Assembly (NCBI GenBank): GCA_028455995.1 | Contig: JABELC010000005.1 | Coordinates: 1,054,001 to 1,118,000, forward strand | From: Scleromitrula shiraiana | Taxonomy: Eukaryota; Ascomycota; Leotiomycetes; Helotiales; Sclerotiniaceae | DNA length: 64,000 nt | Direction: 5' to 3' | Part shown: positions 42,915 to 57,088 of the stretch, in pieces | How positions within the stretch are numbered: position 1 is the stretch's first letter | How the letters are laid out: every line of letters starts with the position of its first letter | Notes under the pieces: model-generated | What the model saw: the letters and a program-made list of their open reading frames with translations, nothing else | Told to the model about the DNA's origin: nothing | Databases searched by the model: none | Translations under genes and position numbers: made by a program

Positions 42915-44136
42915 AACTTAGATTTAATTGGATGTGCTGGTTAAATGAATAGATTGTTGATGGGGTGATGGAAATTGGAGGGGTAAAGGACGTAGATCAC
43001 AGTATTATATAAATAAAATCCATTCTATGCTGTGTCACGTTATTATAGAAAGCCAAGCAGACGGACTCAAGGCATATCTCCATGCACAGCACAGAACTCA
43101 AAATACCAGGATCCTACGCAACCGTACCATACTGGGCCGTGTCATAACAGTCCATCAATTAAAGAACAGATGGTTAAAGTGTGGTATGCGATGAAACCCA
43201 TTCTCCCCGGTCACCGACACGGCCGCCACAGAAACACCAACCAACATACGAACCCCAGGGAAAGGAATGAAATAAATGAGAGATAAAGTGTCAAACTCCT
43301 ATCGAAAAAATTCCTATGCACATGTAGATTGGATAATTGCCAAGAAGTCCTGCGAGTGTGGCATGGTTTTCGCGTTGTGGTCCCCGAATACTACCTAGAT
43401 ATACAAGCGAGAGATAAGCCATCGACCTCATCTGTGACCTGAAATCATAGAATTGTACCGTCTAGTATCGAGGACATATTGCAAACGAATTCTTATCTGT
43501 GTACATATCTCGTGACGGGAAACCAACTCTCTGTCGTTTTATAACCCAGGTGGAACTTTGGGGAGAGAAGAGAAGTTGGGAATTTGAAGTTGGTAAAACA
43601 AGGAGAGGAATTTGAGAAGAGGAATGGATGAGTTGGTTGGTGAGTGAACAAACATAGAGGGTGTGGTAGGGGCAGGGTATGCATAGCAGGTGAGGGGTAA
43701 CAACTAAAATATATATTTTCTAACGAAGGGGGGCTACGCCACCCCCGTGCCCCTGAAAAGCGGGCTTGTCTTCACAGCACATATGCATGCAACGTGAAAA
43801 ATTTACAAATCGAGTTGAAGTTTAAAGATAGCTATGCATAAGTAAGGCTTTTATATCGAGTTTCTGAAAAAGTTTCTCTATGTGCAAGGAAATAGAAAAT
43901 ACCCCCCAGAAAACTAAAATGCAAACAATGCTTTCTAGATTACTGGCCTTCCATATATAATGTTGGCCAATGAAATAAGATAGGTATCTCTCGTTACTTT
44001 TGTAAGTGAAAAGCAGAGAAAATCGAATCCAAGATTATCCAAACTCCATAAAACCCCATCCAATGCTCCCCAATACCAATGTTCTAGAGTGAATTTATTT
44101 TTGAGTTAGAACACCTCAAGAACAATAACTTTTCCC
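42915..44136. other. Intergenic region with a GC-rich hairpin
   Basis: No protein gene supported. At 43728-43765 lies a short GC-rich segment able to form two adjacent hairpins, in otherwise AT-rich DNA. Confidence 0.5.
43728..43765. repeat. GC-rich double hairpin
   Basis: GGGGG (43729-43733) can pair with CCCCC (43742-43746), and GCCC (43749-43752) with GGGC (43762-43765). The sequence stands out sharply from its AT-rich surroundings; it may be a fragment of a repeat family. Confidence 0.4.
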
Positions 44137-45829
44137 TTAAAGACTTAATTCGACATTTTTGCTAGATTTAATAAATTCGCGATAGGGCTTGAGAGCAGCT
44201 TCAACCTCTCCGTCAGGTCCACAGTACTGCTCAACGGAGTGAGCACTACGGCCAATGAAGTTCTTAGGATCAAGAAGATCGTCAAGATCAGCCCAGATTG
44301 GCTCAAAGAATTCTGTCTTCTTGATGCGCTCAATCAAATCGTTCTTGCCACCTTCTTTTTTCACAACATCAGAAGCCTGATGGGAAAGAACACGGATTTC
44401 TTCATGTGCATCCTGTCTGGATCTGCCTAAAGCAACCATTCGCATAATGATGACCTCGGTAGCCATGAAAGGTAACTCTTCCATAACACGGGAATGAATA
44501 CGCTTGGGGTAAATAACGAAACCGGAGACGACATTGTCCATAGCCATGCAGATGGCATCAGCAGAAAGAAACATTTCGGGAATAGTAATACGTCTAATAG
44601 CCGAGTCATCAAGAGTACGTTCGAACCATTGAGCGGCATATGTGTCGTTAGCATTCTTGTTGAGGTTAGCAAGATGGCGACCGAGAGAGGCGATTCGCTC
44701 AGATCGCATAGGGTTGCGTTTGTAAGCCATTGCAGATGATCCAATTTGATCCTTCTCAAATGGCTCCTCCAACTCCTTCAAGTTTGCAAGATGACGGATA
44801 TCGCTTGAGATTCTCTGTACTGTAGCACCAAAGGCCGATAGAGCATTTGCAATTCTAAGGTCAACCTTTCTAGAATAGGTTTGAGTTGAAATGGCATAAC
44901 AGCTTGGGAAGCCTGCCTTTTCACATAGAAGTTCATTAAGTCGGTCAATCTTAGCACCATCACCCTTGAAAATTTCCATGAAACTAGCCTGTGTACCAGT
45001 TGTTCCTTGGGCTCCACGATAACCTATAAGTCGTAAGTATCAGTAGATATCCATGTAGGTTTGGAGCGCTTTGCACCAAGGGGTGATGAACTGTCAAGAA
45101 GACTTACGAAGATCAGCTCTGGTTTTTTGGATATCATCCAAGTCCATGAGAAGGTCCTGAACCCATTGAGATGCGCGACGTCCAACTGTGATTAATTGAG
45201 CAGGTTGAAAGTGGGTATATCCTAAGGTTGGCAAATCTTTGTACTCGAGGGCGAATTGAGCCAATTTGTGAATGACAACGGCCAATTTTGGGATGATAAG
45301 GTCGAGTGCATCACGTTGGAAGATGAGGTCGGCATTATCGGTACAGTAACAAGAAGTAGCACCGTAGTGGATGATACCAGCCGCTTTTGGTGCAACCAGA
45401 CCAAATGCGTGGACATGGGCCATAACATCATGTCGACGTCTCTTCTCCTCTTCACTTGCAACTCTGAAGTCCTCATCTGACATGATTCTGTGTGCCTTCA
45501 TTTGTTCGATACCCTCTTCACTGATATCCAAACCTAACTCTCTCTCGGCTTCAGCGAGATCGATCCAAAGGGTTCTCCATGTCGAAGCTCGGTTTCGAGC
45601 TGAGAAGATGGTCTTCATTTCATTGCCTACAAAATAACCGATCAGCATCAAGTACATTGACTTTTAAATTCTGTTCAATGAGTTTTATCACTCAGATATC
45701 CAAGTTCAATACAAACGATTCATGAACCACTTTTGTCAAAAGGTGAACCACCAAAACAAGAACAACTGGAACACACTTACTTGCATAACGCGAAGTCAAT
45801 GGGGTTTGGTAAATATCGTTAGCAGACAT
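44137..45829 (-). CDS. ade13: Adenylosuccinate lyase
   Basis: Three exons on the minus strand, 45829-45781, 45626-45108 and 45023-44137, give 484 residues, close to the yeast enzyme. It catalyses two steps of purine synthesis: cleavage of SAICAR to AICAR and of adenylosuccinate to AMP, each releasing fumarate. Family landmarks: RYASNEMKTIFSARNR at the N-terminus, GATSCYCTDNAD, TLGYTHFQPAQLITVGRRA (catalytic His region), GTTGTQASF (preceded by RYRGAQ across the second splice site) and the fumarase/aspartase signature GSSAMAYKRNPM. Introns are 154 and 84 nt. The start MSANDIYQTPLTSRYAS is the only ATG that leads into exon 1. Confidence 0.96.
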
Positions 45830-46983
45830 TTTCGAATTCGTACAATTAAGAAGAATTGTTTGAATAGAGAAGTTAAGGAGTGAAGACTGAAGTTGTGAGG
45901 TTGAAGAGAGAACTTTGGGGAATTCTGAAAATATAATCGTGGGGCTAAAGTGAATATAAAATAAAAATGCTTGTGCCCCGCCCCCACTAAGAAAAATTAT
46001 CCACCAAAGTAATGTTGATGCCTCAGGTGTATAAGGGGAATCATTCCCCACTACACCCACTCCCGGGCACTCACATCACCTACTACAAGGACATACCTAG
46101 ACCCGTAGGATTCAATATCAGTCCAAGCATTAAATGAAGAGTTCATCTAATTGGATTTTAAATCTCTTGAGAAGCTAGAATTAATAGGCTTATTAATAAC
46201 TATGCCGCGATCTTCCTGATTTACAATTGGTGGAAAATATCCATATAAAAAATTCTCAAGCGAGTTCATAGAAATTCTCCTTTCTTGTAGATTCCGAAGA
46301 ATTTCAGTCAACTCTGAAAAGAATCATCTATCTTTCTTACAACATGATCTTTACAGTTCATATGTTTGATGTATCTTACGGACTCTTTTCGTTGTCTCCA
46401 ATTTATTGTCATCCGATACCGGAAATACATTCTCAACCCTTGCTCTGTAGTCAGAATTCTGCATGCTGACATGACTAGTATAAACACCTAGAAGTATATC
46501 TACGCAAGTGCTAAATTCAACAAGATGTGATTCAGTCATCTTAAATCATCCATAAAGTGTCTTCATTTGTTGCCCGAGATAAACATCCCGAGTCACTTGC
46601 TCCTTCCCTCCTGTTTTCTTCCTCAGCTACAATGCTCTTACTACATTACCGTAGAGAATCCATGGACACTGTCTCAATAATTCCTAAAACCCATCATTTT
46701 CTTTTCGGGTGTGAAGTGTTTAATAGCTAAGTAGTACCTACTATATACCTAGGTAGGGCAGTTACTATGTAGGTAGGCCTGAATACTACTAGTATCATGC
46801 AAAAGTTATGGAAGGAGCATTGAAAGAATTTTTGTCACCGTTCTTCTAAAGCAATGCATATTATTACATCTTCTTTAAATACCGTGATATAGAGCTTGAT
46901 TCAAACCAGATGACAAAGTCAGCCTTATTAAACGATAGCAAACTTTCGTGTCAACTCAAACCTGTTATTCTCATCAGTACCAA
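45830..46983. other. Intergenic, promoter side of ADE13
   Basis: No gene seen. It carries the ADE13 upstream region; I recognise no specific regulatory site. Confidence 0.5.
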
Positions 46984-47460
46984 ATGTCTGATTTACCTCA
47001 AGGTAAGCTTCAGCATCAAGGCTCACCAGCCAAACCTAGGAGAGCATTACTAGAACAAGCGATAGAGGAGATGATAGACCAGGACACCTTTCATCAGTTG
47101 CCAATCCCTTCTTTACCTCAGGCTATACCTTGCTCTCAGATGGATATAAGGCTAAATCATACTCTAAACGAGATGAAGATCCAGGGCCCCTCTTATAAGC
47201 ACCAAGTTTCTAGTTTGCCTCAGACTGTACCTCAACCTCCTAAGATACAAAGAGATATCGTAATGCTAGACGAATCGATGGAGATGAGAGGCGGCGATTT
47301 CTCTGATCCTCTCTTGCACATAGCGTCTCCTGTTCTAGATAGTGATGGGACACTTCAGACACCTCACTTTCTAACGTCACAAATGGAGACCATGATTCTA
47401 CATCAGCCAATACACCAGAATTTGTATAAACTGGTCTGTTTTGCCATTTCTAGGAACTAA
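46984..47460 (+). CDS. Doubtful small hypothetical protein with LPQ repeats
   Basis: 158 residues from the ATG at 46984. It is Gln/Pro/His/Met-rich, with three spaced LPQ motifs (SDLPQGKLQH, PSLPQAIPCSQMD, SSLPQTVPQPPK). No known domain. Two further open stretches follow in another frame (47441-47671 and 47678-47860), so a longer, spliced or decayed gene is possible, but I cannot find convincing splice sites joining them. Composition is nearer to intergenic DNA than the firm genes. Could be a lineage-specific gene or chance. Confidence 0.3.
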   Translation: MSDLPQGKLQHQGSPAKPRRALLEQAIEEMIDQDTFHQLPIPSLPQAIPCSQMDIRLNHTLNEMKIQGPSYKHQVSSLPQTVPQPPKIQRDIVMLDESMEMRGGDFSDPLLHIASPVLDSDGTLQTPHFLTSQMETMILHQPIHQNLYKLVCFAISRN

Positions 47461-50166
47461 TTTGGTATACCTCTATGATGGTAAGGAGCATAATACTCTT
47501 GCTCTGTATATTTGCTTCAAGTCTTCTGGATTTCAAATTATCAAATATAGAAATCAGAATATATATATGAACAAGGTTGATTCTCAGATGTATGAGGCCT
47601 TTATCTCCCCCAGTGAATTAAAATGGTTCAGCTCCATCTCCTATCGCAGTCCATTCACACTAGTTCTATAAATACCAGTGATTGAATCTCTACGACTTAA
47701 AAACTTGATAAGGAATCGTATACAAGCGTCTTTCGTCTCAACAAGAATATTCGTCATGAACCAAGCTCATTCTTTTACACCAAACATAGGTGTAAACATG
47801 AGCAGCACCCTTCCTGTCAACCATAAACTACGATCTCTTTTGTTTCTGTTCACACAGTAATGATGTTGAAAACTTGAGAGAGAATGAATCCTTGGTACAT
47901 ATACATGTAATAGACCACTTATTAACCATCGCAATGACAATCACTGCTACTGTTATTCACCCCTTCGAACTTGATGTTGATAGCGAGGGAAAATGATTGA
48001 GAACGACAGCACTTATTACCAATTTTCTCGAGAGACTTAGATTTGTAGCACGGCATGGTGAGGCCCGCGAAGTATTAGATATTGCATAGAGACTGCATTA
48101 CTTAGGTTGCCTGGTATGTCTAGTATCAATAGGTGCATTGCTATATATGAAGAACGAAGACACGACAAATAAACTCTACAAATTTATAGACACGATATCT
48201 GTTCCCAGCAATCTGCAAAGTGGTTATCTCAAGTAAACTGCACATCTATACCAAGCTCATGGTTCCTCGATCTGGAGTAAGAGCTCTCGATCGATGCAAA
48301 GATTATCCAGAGATCGAGTTCGAGCCTTGATGGAAGAACTTGCTCCCTCCCTCTCTCGAGGCTTAATCATCCGGACAGTATAAATATATCTTGATAGAGT
48401 CCGATCAGTCCTAACACCATAAGAAACTTCCTGAAGATGGAGTTAGGATGAGATTGATGAAGTGTATGAAGTGTATGAAGAGCCGAGATAAACAAATAAT
48501 CCAAGGACATGAAAGAAGTATTTACACTTACTACATAAGAAATCCTCACTCAACTTTTTATTATTCATCCCTTAATCGTTATTTATGATATGAAATGAAT
48601 ACAACACAAATAGCAAGCGATAAAACAACAAAACGAAAACCATAAGAATCTACAACCACCATATAATAATATTAGGTTTGATTTACTTTAATTTCTATTT
48701 TATTGTAGGTAACCCAAGAACACGTACAGTAGAGAAAACAGCACACATCATGTTTATTATGCATAATTAGTAACAAGAAAACCTAGAATTAAACAAATGT
48801 ATTTATACGCAGTGCCGTTATTTCTCTTTGTAAAATACACACCCCTGACTACGGATTTTACGTTTAACTGTTTCATAACCGAGTAGCATCCTCAAATCCA
48901 CTGGATGTTCCAGTGCGTGCTAAGAAAGCATCGCGATCCATTCGAGTGGGAAATACACAATAGTTTCCCTTGTGATCAAATCAATACATAAGTTATCATT
49001 TCTTCGCACACCTGCAACATCAATATTCACGCACAGATAGATATATATTTGTTCCTCCTCCAACTTTGAAAACATAATCTCATATTGTCAGTATATCTGT
49101 CATACATAGTAGTTATCAACCCAACTTAAGCAGAGAACAACAAGCAATTCATGTTACAATTGCCAGCGCTTGCTGAATTTCCGACGGTAGGTGTTCCCAT
49201 CCCAACAGTATCACCAAAAACGATATATATATATATATATCAACTTTGAGTTAAAAAAAATGAAGTGAAGCCTTATCCATTTCGCACTAATATCAGGTAT
49301 CCGTTCACTCACTCATCTATTGCTTTTTCCTCCCACCCCCAGGCCAATCCTTAAATTCCCCCCTTGCCCTCTTCACCATCTCATCTCCTTGCTTAAAAGC
49401 CGCGATCCAAGTATCGCCTATCAAACTGAAGGAAAATCCTTGCACTGTAAAGAAAAAGAAATAGCTTAAAACAAAGAGGGGTTGACCGAATAAGGCTCCA
49501 TCATTAATACACAAATACCCCATTCCATCCAAACCCCCCACTCTTCTATTTCCATAGATACCTATCAAATTCAAATTCGATTTGACCCGATCCGGATATC
49601 ATATATTCGCCATCCATCCACACTTCTATGTCATGATATCCAAATCTTATCCAGATCCAATCCCTTGCATTTCATTCCATCCTTCCACCAAGTAGTAAAA
49701 GCCCCACAAATTCATATGTAAAAATTTCTTCCCCAAATCGAGATGAACAAAATTGTGATTTAGAAGGTAACACGACCCAGATGGTATGCCTTCAAGTCGT
49801 AGAAAATGCAAATGCCAGCTGCGTGAAGTGATCAAAATCGCTTGATGCTTCAAAAATTCCTGCTTTGCTCTGCATTGCATAAAAGGAACACGTATATCCA
49901 ATTGAAATTGAAGAATCTATGCCCACTGCCAAAGAAATCCCAATTCCAGACAAGAGAAAAATTTCCCAGATAGGAAAAAAAATATGTAAATAAGGTTAGT
50001 ATCGTTCTCGATTGAAAATACCTCCTATGTAGGTAAGAAGCAAACTTTTGCCATCCAAACATGTGGATGGCCCTTGCACCAAAATCGCCAAAACGCCCAG
50101 ATGAAATTGATTGCTGTGCCAACGTCATATTTGATTTCATCATTCATTCATGATTGGATATATTAA
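47461..50166. other. Intergenic, 2.7 kb
   Basis: Open stretches at 47441-47860 may belong to the doubtful upstream gene. Otherwise AT-rich, with an (AT)n run at 49222-49240. No firm coding region. Confidence 0.5.
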
Positions 50167-52884
50167 TCATGATAATGCCTTTGAGGCCTTCTCTTGTGTT
50201 CGAGCATTTCGTGCACTTCGGACTAAAGGTGCTAGTTGCATAAGATCTGAGCACAGCTTCATAAAATCATGCTAAAGGAATATTTTGTTAGCCTTTTCAA
50301 GCTCAATGCTTTTTATAAACATTCGGAGAATAAACATACCCTTAGTAGGTCATGGGCACTAGCTCGCTTTTCTGGATCCACCTTGAGCGCAAAGTAAAGG
50401 AAGTCTCTGAAAGTTGGACTGAGAGCATGTTCATCTTTAATAGCAGGAGTGCCGTTTGTAGCAATCAAATATAGAGCTCGGAGAGGTGATTCAGTCAGGT
50501 ATGGTGGTTCGCCTTCAATCATCTCGATAGCCATAATACCGAGTGACCAGATATCAACCTTGCGACCATATTCTTTGCGAGTAACAACTTCCGGTGCCAT
50601 CCAATATGGTGTACCAACCATGGTTGTACGTTTGTTATGAGCCTCGTTAATTTGAGCACAGAAACCAAAATCAGCTTATAGAGAGTTAGTAAATGTGTTA
50701 CACACGAAATTGGTGAAAACGGACTTAGCTTGATATTGCCATCCATGGATAGTAGTATGTTGTCAGATTTGATGTCGCGGTGGATAACTCCCTTTGAATG
50801 TAGATGTTGCAGCCCTTTCAGCGTTTCTCTACACACAGCTGCGATTTGACCTTCTGACATGATATTGAAAGTAACAACGTCAGTCAAGCTACCTCCCTCC
50901 ATGTATTCCATGATTACCCAAAGTTCCCCAGTAATTAAAAAGCTATCAATAAAATTAACGATGTTCGGATGAGAGCTATCTTTCATGACAATGATTTCAT
51001 TGATAATCAAGTCTTTCTTAGGCTGTTGCTCAAGGTTCATTTGCTTTATAGCAACTAATCGATTCGACATTTTTTCGTATCCAGTGAAAACTCCACCAGA
51101 AGCACCTTGTCCGATCTTTGTAAGATCTTTATAGATGTCTCGAGGATCGCCCTCGGAACAAATTTGCTTCAATCTTGCAACTATATCAATGCTCGTGCTC
51201 TGACGTACCCGTTGCCTGGGTCGTGGACCAGGTACCGCTCTAGCTTGCTGGCTCGGATGTGGAACTCCATTGGCTGGAAACTGGCCTTGAGGAGTTGGTG
51301 GAGTAGCTTGTTGTATCGGTTTTTTGGTACTCATCGATCGGCTCATCGATTGCTGTGCCTGTTGCAAGGCTTGCTCTTGATGTTGCATGATCTGTTGTTG
51401 ATAAACTTGGGGCGAGGTCGATGGGACTGGTGTTGGATATGGCGACGTGCCATTTACTCTAGAGTTTGACCTTGATCTGGATCTATGCTCCTCCGGAAGC
51501 ATGGGACCATTGTCCTGTTGTGTAGGTGGAACGTAGGCAAGCGCTGGCAGATCATCACTTTGGCGAGTCATCCCAATGCCAGAGTCTTTGCCTGCTGCAG
51601 GAGGCGCTGGGGCAGCTCGACTAGGTCCTTGGAGCGAGACTGGTGGTTTGGGAGCTGGTCGGCTCGGTACAAGACCATTGTGTTCGGATTTTGTACCACG
51701 AGGGATTGGTGGTGGAGATCTTGGATTCTCGAAATTCGATTCGTTATTTGCAGGGAAACGCGGACTTGCTGGCGGACTCATCATTGGAGTCATGCTGCCG
51801 TAGTTCGGTGTGTTGAAGGAAGGCGATAACGGCGGCGGCACATTGGACCTCATCTCTGGAACTTTAGCATGATCGAATTTATCAAATATTTCATCACCGC
51901 CCTTATCCGTATTTTCCTTGTAGAAGCCAACGATATCGACAATGGTCTGCGGGTGTTGTTCTTGTTCCTTCTTCGTGATACCGCTTTCATTTATCATGCG
52001 CTGCCATTCTTTTGGAAGACCCTATAAGTCGATCAGAGAAAAAACTTATACGATGATGGAATTAATTCTATAGGGCGGGTGAATCATGAACTTACAGTAA
52101 ATTGTCCTGTTTGATTGTCATATCCAACATGCGTTACATGTACCGGATTTTCGGGCGCTGATATTTTTACCCCTCTTGGTGAGCCTACACCAATACTACT
52201 CATAAAGCCAGAAAAGCCAGATTTTTTTCTTAGCATTCCTCCTTTTGGCTCCTTGGTTTCATCTGAGTATCTTTTCGGGCTGATGAGCTGGTTTTCACCT
52301 ACGCGTGGAGGGGCTTTTTCGTTCATCTTATCGCCTGCGGTAAAACTTGCGGATTGCCGTAAAGGCGGGCTTTGCATATAGGCTGGACTTGTATGGGATG
52401 ATTGCGGTGGCGGTGGTCTACGTAAAACACCTTGATAATTTGCAGATTTTGTTGAATCAATGTGACTGAGAATTCCAGACCCATCAAAGGGTGCGCCGAT
52501 GAATTCTTCTGAGCTTTTTTCACTGAGTGGTCGCGATGGAATGGAACGGCGATTGTCATTCCCTCCGCCCATCCCTATGGGTTGTAGGACGAATTCTGAT
52601 CCGGCCAACACTGGTGATGGTTTTGTTGATTGATGTTCCAGTGAGGAATTGCTTGAAGCAGGATTTGGGGAAGTAAGTTTTCGGGTATGACCTGGTGTGT
52701 AATGGGATCTGGGGTAAGGTGCCGATGGGGCTCGTTGTAAGCTACCAGAGCTTCGCTGACTTCGTAAAGATGAACGAAGTGATGAGCTGTCTATTTGTTG
52801 TCGAGCTTCAAATGACGCTATACCTTTACTTGGTGGTGGCCTTTTAGTTAACCTGCGACTTGTTGTTTTGACTTCTTGATCCAT
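50167..52884 (-). CDS. ste20: p21-activated protein kinase, Ste20 type
   Basis: Four exons: 52884-52096, 52021-50725, 50674-50340 and 50271-50167, giving 841 residues. A Ser/Thr kinase activated by Cdc42/Rac, acting in MAPK signalling, polarity and hyphal growth. Residues about 1-235 are low-complexity with Pro-rich runs. A CRIB/PBD follows (ISAPENPVHVTHVGYD, then GLPKEWQRM across the first splice site). After a long Pro/Gln linker the kinase domain has GQGASGG, VAIKQMNLEQQPKKD, HRDIKSDN, TDFGFCAQ (restored by splicing), GTPYWMAPE and KVDIWSLGIMAIEMIEGEPPYL. It ends HDFMKLCSDLMQLAPLV. No PH domain is seen before the CRIB, which argues for Ste20 rather than Cla4. All catalytic residues are present. 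The ATG at 52884 is the first in frame. Confidence 0.93.
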
Positions 52885-55800
52885 ATTCACTTCGGGTCAC
52901 CCTCAGACCTTCGTTTGAACTTTTGAGATTCGCTGCTTTGAGTGGAGGAATGGGTGTTTCGAATTGCCGTGAGTTTTCTTAGCCAATCAATACCTTAATA
53001 TGCATGCAATCCCAAAAACTGACATACACAAGATGACGGATTCCCTGTATAAAATATACAATGTAGCTATGTTTTTAATGAAGAAGGGGGAGGGGGGTTG
53101 TATTTAAGTTGGGTAGTTGTATGGTGTAAACAAGAGGTGTAGGGACGATAAATTTGGCGGAGAGATCCCGCAACTTGGTACGGGTACGGGTATTGGTACG
53201 CAAGTAAAATAATGATGAATCAATTTAGATCGATGATTAATAGTAATAATACCTAGTAATAAGTTGTTTGTTTTTTGTTTTTTGTTTTTTGTGTGTAGGT
53301 ACTGGTACTAATAAAATTGTACTTTCTCAGAGAGATTTGATGAACGAGGAATTGATTGGCAATACCACGAGTGATGAACAACTAAAACTACTTCATTTGG
53401 GATTATCTCCCCGGTTCCATTCGAATTTGACTGTCAAAGTCTTTTTGATAATCAACCTTGGAAGTACTTATTGAATAAGCAGGTTGTAGACCGAATTCGA
53501 ATCGTATGTACTTTTTATTCGAAAGAGGGTCTTGCTTTTGTTATTTTCTTTCTCTATATAGGTAGGATAAGAACCTCGAATCTTGAGAGCCCTGGAGTCT
53601 CAAGAAAATGTTTCCAAGTTGGGGTGAAATTGCCCAGCGAAGGCGGAATATTCAAATTTTGGGAAGGGTTCTCTTTAGGGGAGTTTTCAGTGGACCGTCA
53701 GGCTTTGTTGTCAGTTCATTAACCGGAATTCGATTGGGAAGTTATGGTATTATAGTGAAAAAGAACCACAATTGGGCACCACGGATTTGTGACCCTGATC
53801 GTGATCAAGGAATATATCAACAACAACTTTCATAAAAGATTTGATGAATGAGGGAGATAGGGTATAAATTGTATGATTCGGATGAGAGGCAACCAAACGG
53901 AAAGAAAAGAATGTAAAGAAGAAGAAGAAGAAGAGGAGGAGGAGGAGGAGGAGAAGAAGAGGGAGGAGGAAGAGGAGGGGAGGTAAGAAGAAAGGGTAAG
54001 AGAAGAAAGAGTAATACTTAAGTATCTATTCACTCAGAAGCAAAGTGAGAGAGATTATTGATATCATACATATTCGTATGATAAAGTACCTCTTGGGGTG
54101 GAAAACAACTGGTGGAATGCTTACCTACATAGTACCTACTACCTATCAACCTACATTGATAGGTAGTAAATGATATTGTCAGTCGTCAGCCATCAGTCGA
54201 GTACGAATTGATATGAGATGAGAAAAAGTTACTATCCCGCACTGCAGCTGGTCGCTACTACTGTTGCTCCCCTGCAATGCGAAAGATCCTCAAAGTATCT
54301 GTATCACAGCATTCATCTACAATGCCTTTGCATTATGTATGTACCTATGTACTTTCTCTGGTGTTGTTGATATTCATATACGGCAATATCTAGGTAAGAA
54401 TATATTTCCTACTTACCCTAGGTACTTTTCATCGTTTGATTTCTTGTCGAAAATTCATGGATACAGTACACATCATGCAGCCCATTTTCTATTGTCACCA
54501 TTGCTGCATCCTCGTACGCTTCATGGCTTCTAGTATTTATATCGCCTTACTGCGAAGACCCCGAAGTATCCACTCTTCGAGAAGGATTCCTTACCTGAGT
54601 TTTGTTGAACAGGAACGAACCTCTTGGTACGTACTTCGAGCTTTACGAGTAGTTCTCGTTGGTTAATTTGTAATATAATATAAATATTGTACCTCACTTG
54701 GTGCTTTTCAATTCGAGGTTTTGTCCACCAATTGGCTTCCAATTATTGAAAACTACTGTATGTGTGTATATTTATGGATTGTTCCAGATTATTTGATCTA
54801 CTCTACGATACAATTGTTAGAAAGAAGAGCCTTCGAGAGCTTTCCGTACTGTATCTCGTGAGAAGGGTTCGAACTCGAGAAGATGAATATTGGCTTAGGT
54901 CTTAGGTCAATAGTACCACCAGTATCCAAATTTTATGTTTCATATATAAATGTACGTAAGTTAAAAGGGTTATCAAACGTCGGTGCAGCCCCATGGCTTC
55001 CACGCTTATAAGTTTACGAGCTTCTAGATTTCTGAATAGCTTCCACAATTGAAGATCATCGTTTACTTCTCCCCACTCCGGTATAGGTTACCGAAACCAA
55101 TATAGTCTGTAATATTAATATTATCTAAAAAGCAAAGACTAATCTGAAAAATGTATTAGGACCGGTACACCCGCTTGCGCATTGATGCTTTGATGGATAC
55201 TACGATACTTAGGTGCGTACTGGTCATCGGAATTATTAAAGAGCTGGATCCTTGGCAATGGAAGCAAGAGAAAAATACAAGGATTTTCATGAACCTTTAT
55301 TCAAACATTCAAATTTTTGAAGGTCACGACGACGTTGTACAACTTGTTCTCTGATACATGTACATACATACAAAGTACTTGAGATACTTTTTATCGACAT
55401 TCGGGAGCTTTATTGTTCTTCTCGGAGATGTAGCTTATGTGCTTCGGCCGTTTTTTGAATGTAACGGGTACAGCAGTCATACAATTCCCCCCGCCCTCAT
55501 CTTAAGCTTTCTTGACGGGTTGGATACAACCTTGACTAAGTATTGATATAAGCTATTCTCTTATCCACGAAATCTCACACGATAGAACCGTCGCTTCCGC
55601 AATCTGATAGTGGGGTTTTACGTCTTTGAAGGACAGCAACATGATGTTTTGTAACTTCAAGTTGAAATAGATGAGAAGCACAATCACAATTTGAATGATA
55701 CTTGTTGATAGTATACAACACCGCAGGTCGCAGCGAATTTCTTCACTGAACGTGGTGCTATGTTACAAGTACAAGGACGGGCTGCTAGCTCATAGGGACA

Positions 55801-57088
55801 TTGAGGCAGCCCCTCTGATGCACTGCATGACGAGTGACCCCTATTCAATACTAGAGCTTAAAATGAGATTTATAGCTAACGAATTTATGATGAACCGTAT
55901 GGAGTATACTAATACTTCATGATGACTTTGTGACGAAAGCAAAAATGTGAAATTTCAGCCACTTGACACTCCTGGGAGTGAATCGGCTGTAGAAACTCGT
56001 TCGTTCTAACAATGTTCGATTGCCATTCAGATAAAGCTCAACTGGGGGATAACATACCCCTCGATGTCAATTATTGGTATTATATGTATGTATACCCAAG
56101 TGCTCTTTACTGAAGCCACTCCAGCTTACTCCCTCTGAAGAAGTCAGGTGCATTATCTTAGATTCCTAATTTTATCAGATCAAGTCATGCAATTCTATTC
56201 CGAGAGATTTCTCTGGATTGTTCATTCATCTACCCCTCATTTCGAAGAAAGATCTAAACCCAATAAGAATGGGCTAGATTGACACAAATTTTATACCATG
56301 TATATACAATTAAATCAGTAAATCCAGGACTGTAAATTCAACACAGATGATATGCGAGTCTTGATTCTCTTAGAGCTTGAGAATCTGAGATACTTCGAGA
56401 ACATAGAATGAAAGGAGGGGGTAATAGTTCTCATCTGATCTCCAGCTTTGAGAAGCAAACAGTGTGGAGAAGGCAAGGTTGTGGCTCAAGTGTCATAGTA
56501 CAAAAAAATTCAATGTAAAACGTCATACCAGTTGAAACAGAATTGAGCACTTGAGTGTGCCCTACTATTGAGGTCTAACAGGTAGTAGTTAACTGGTAGT
56601 TACTCCGACTGTTCCGATGATAATTATATAATATTCTACACGGTAGTAGACACTAATTGTATAGAATAGGCATGGTCTCGTGAACTTAAGCCTGAAGCCT
56701 CAGGCATAAACTAAGGCACCATGTAGTTTATCCAGATTCGGAGTAGTAGCTTCGTCTAATTTGGCTCTACTGAAGCTCCACGATCCACCTTGAAGTTACC
56801 ACCTAGGTACTTTACCATCTTGACATTTTCAACCTCATTGCATATTCAATTTGAATAAAGAGAAGATTCACATATACAAGAGTTTTCTTTTAAAAAGAGA
56901 AAGCTTCTTTATTGCATCAATATCTTCAATCTTTCCCACATTGTCTTTGCATCGCCCCTTATGCAAGTCTTCTAGACCTAGGAGCTCATTCTCCCATCAT
57001 TTGTCTGCGTGGCCTTACTTGTCCTTATCTTCCCGGTTCAATTGATACATTTTAAAGAAATTACCCTTAATCACTCAGAATTCCTTTG
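52885..57088. other. Gene-poor region, 4.2 kb
   Basis: Between the divergent PAK and KH-protein genes. Includes the PAK upstream region (TATA-like sequences about 53045), a GAA/GAG purine run at 53917-53985, and AT-rich DNA without a supported gene. Large divergent spacing leaves room for long regulatory regions or an unannotated non-coding RNA. Confidence 0.5.
53917..53985 (+). repeat. GAA/GAG purine microsatellite
   Basis: Almost pure purine run of GAA and GAG triplets on the plus strand. Confidence 0.85.
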
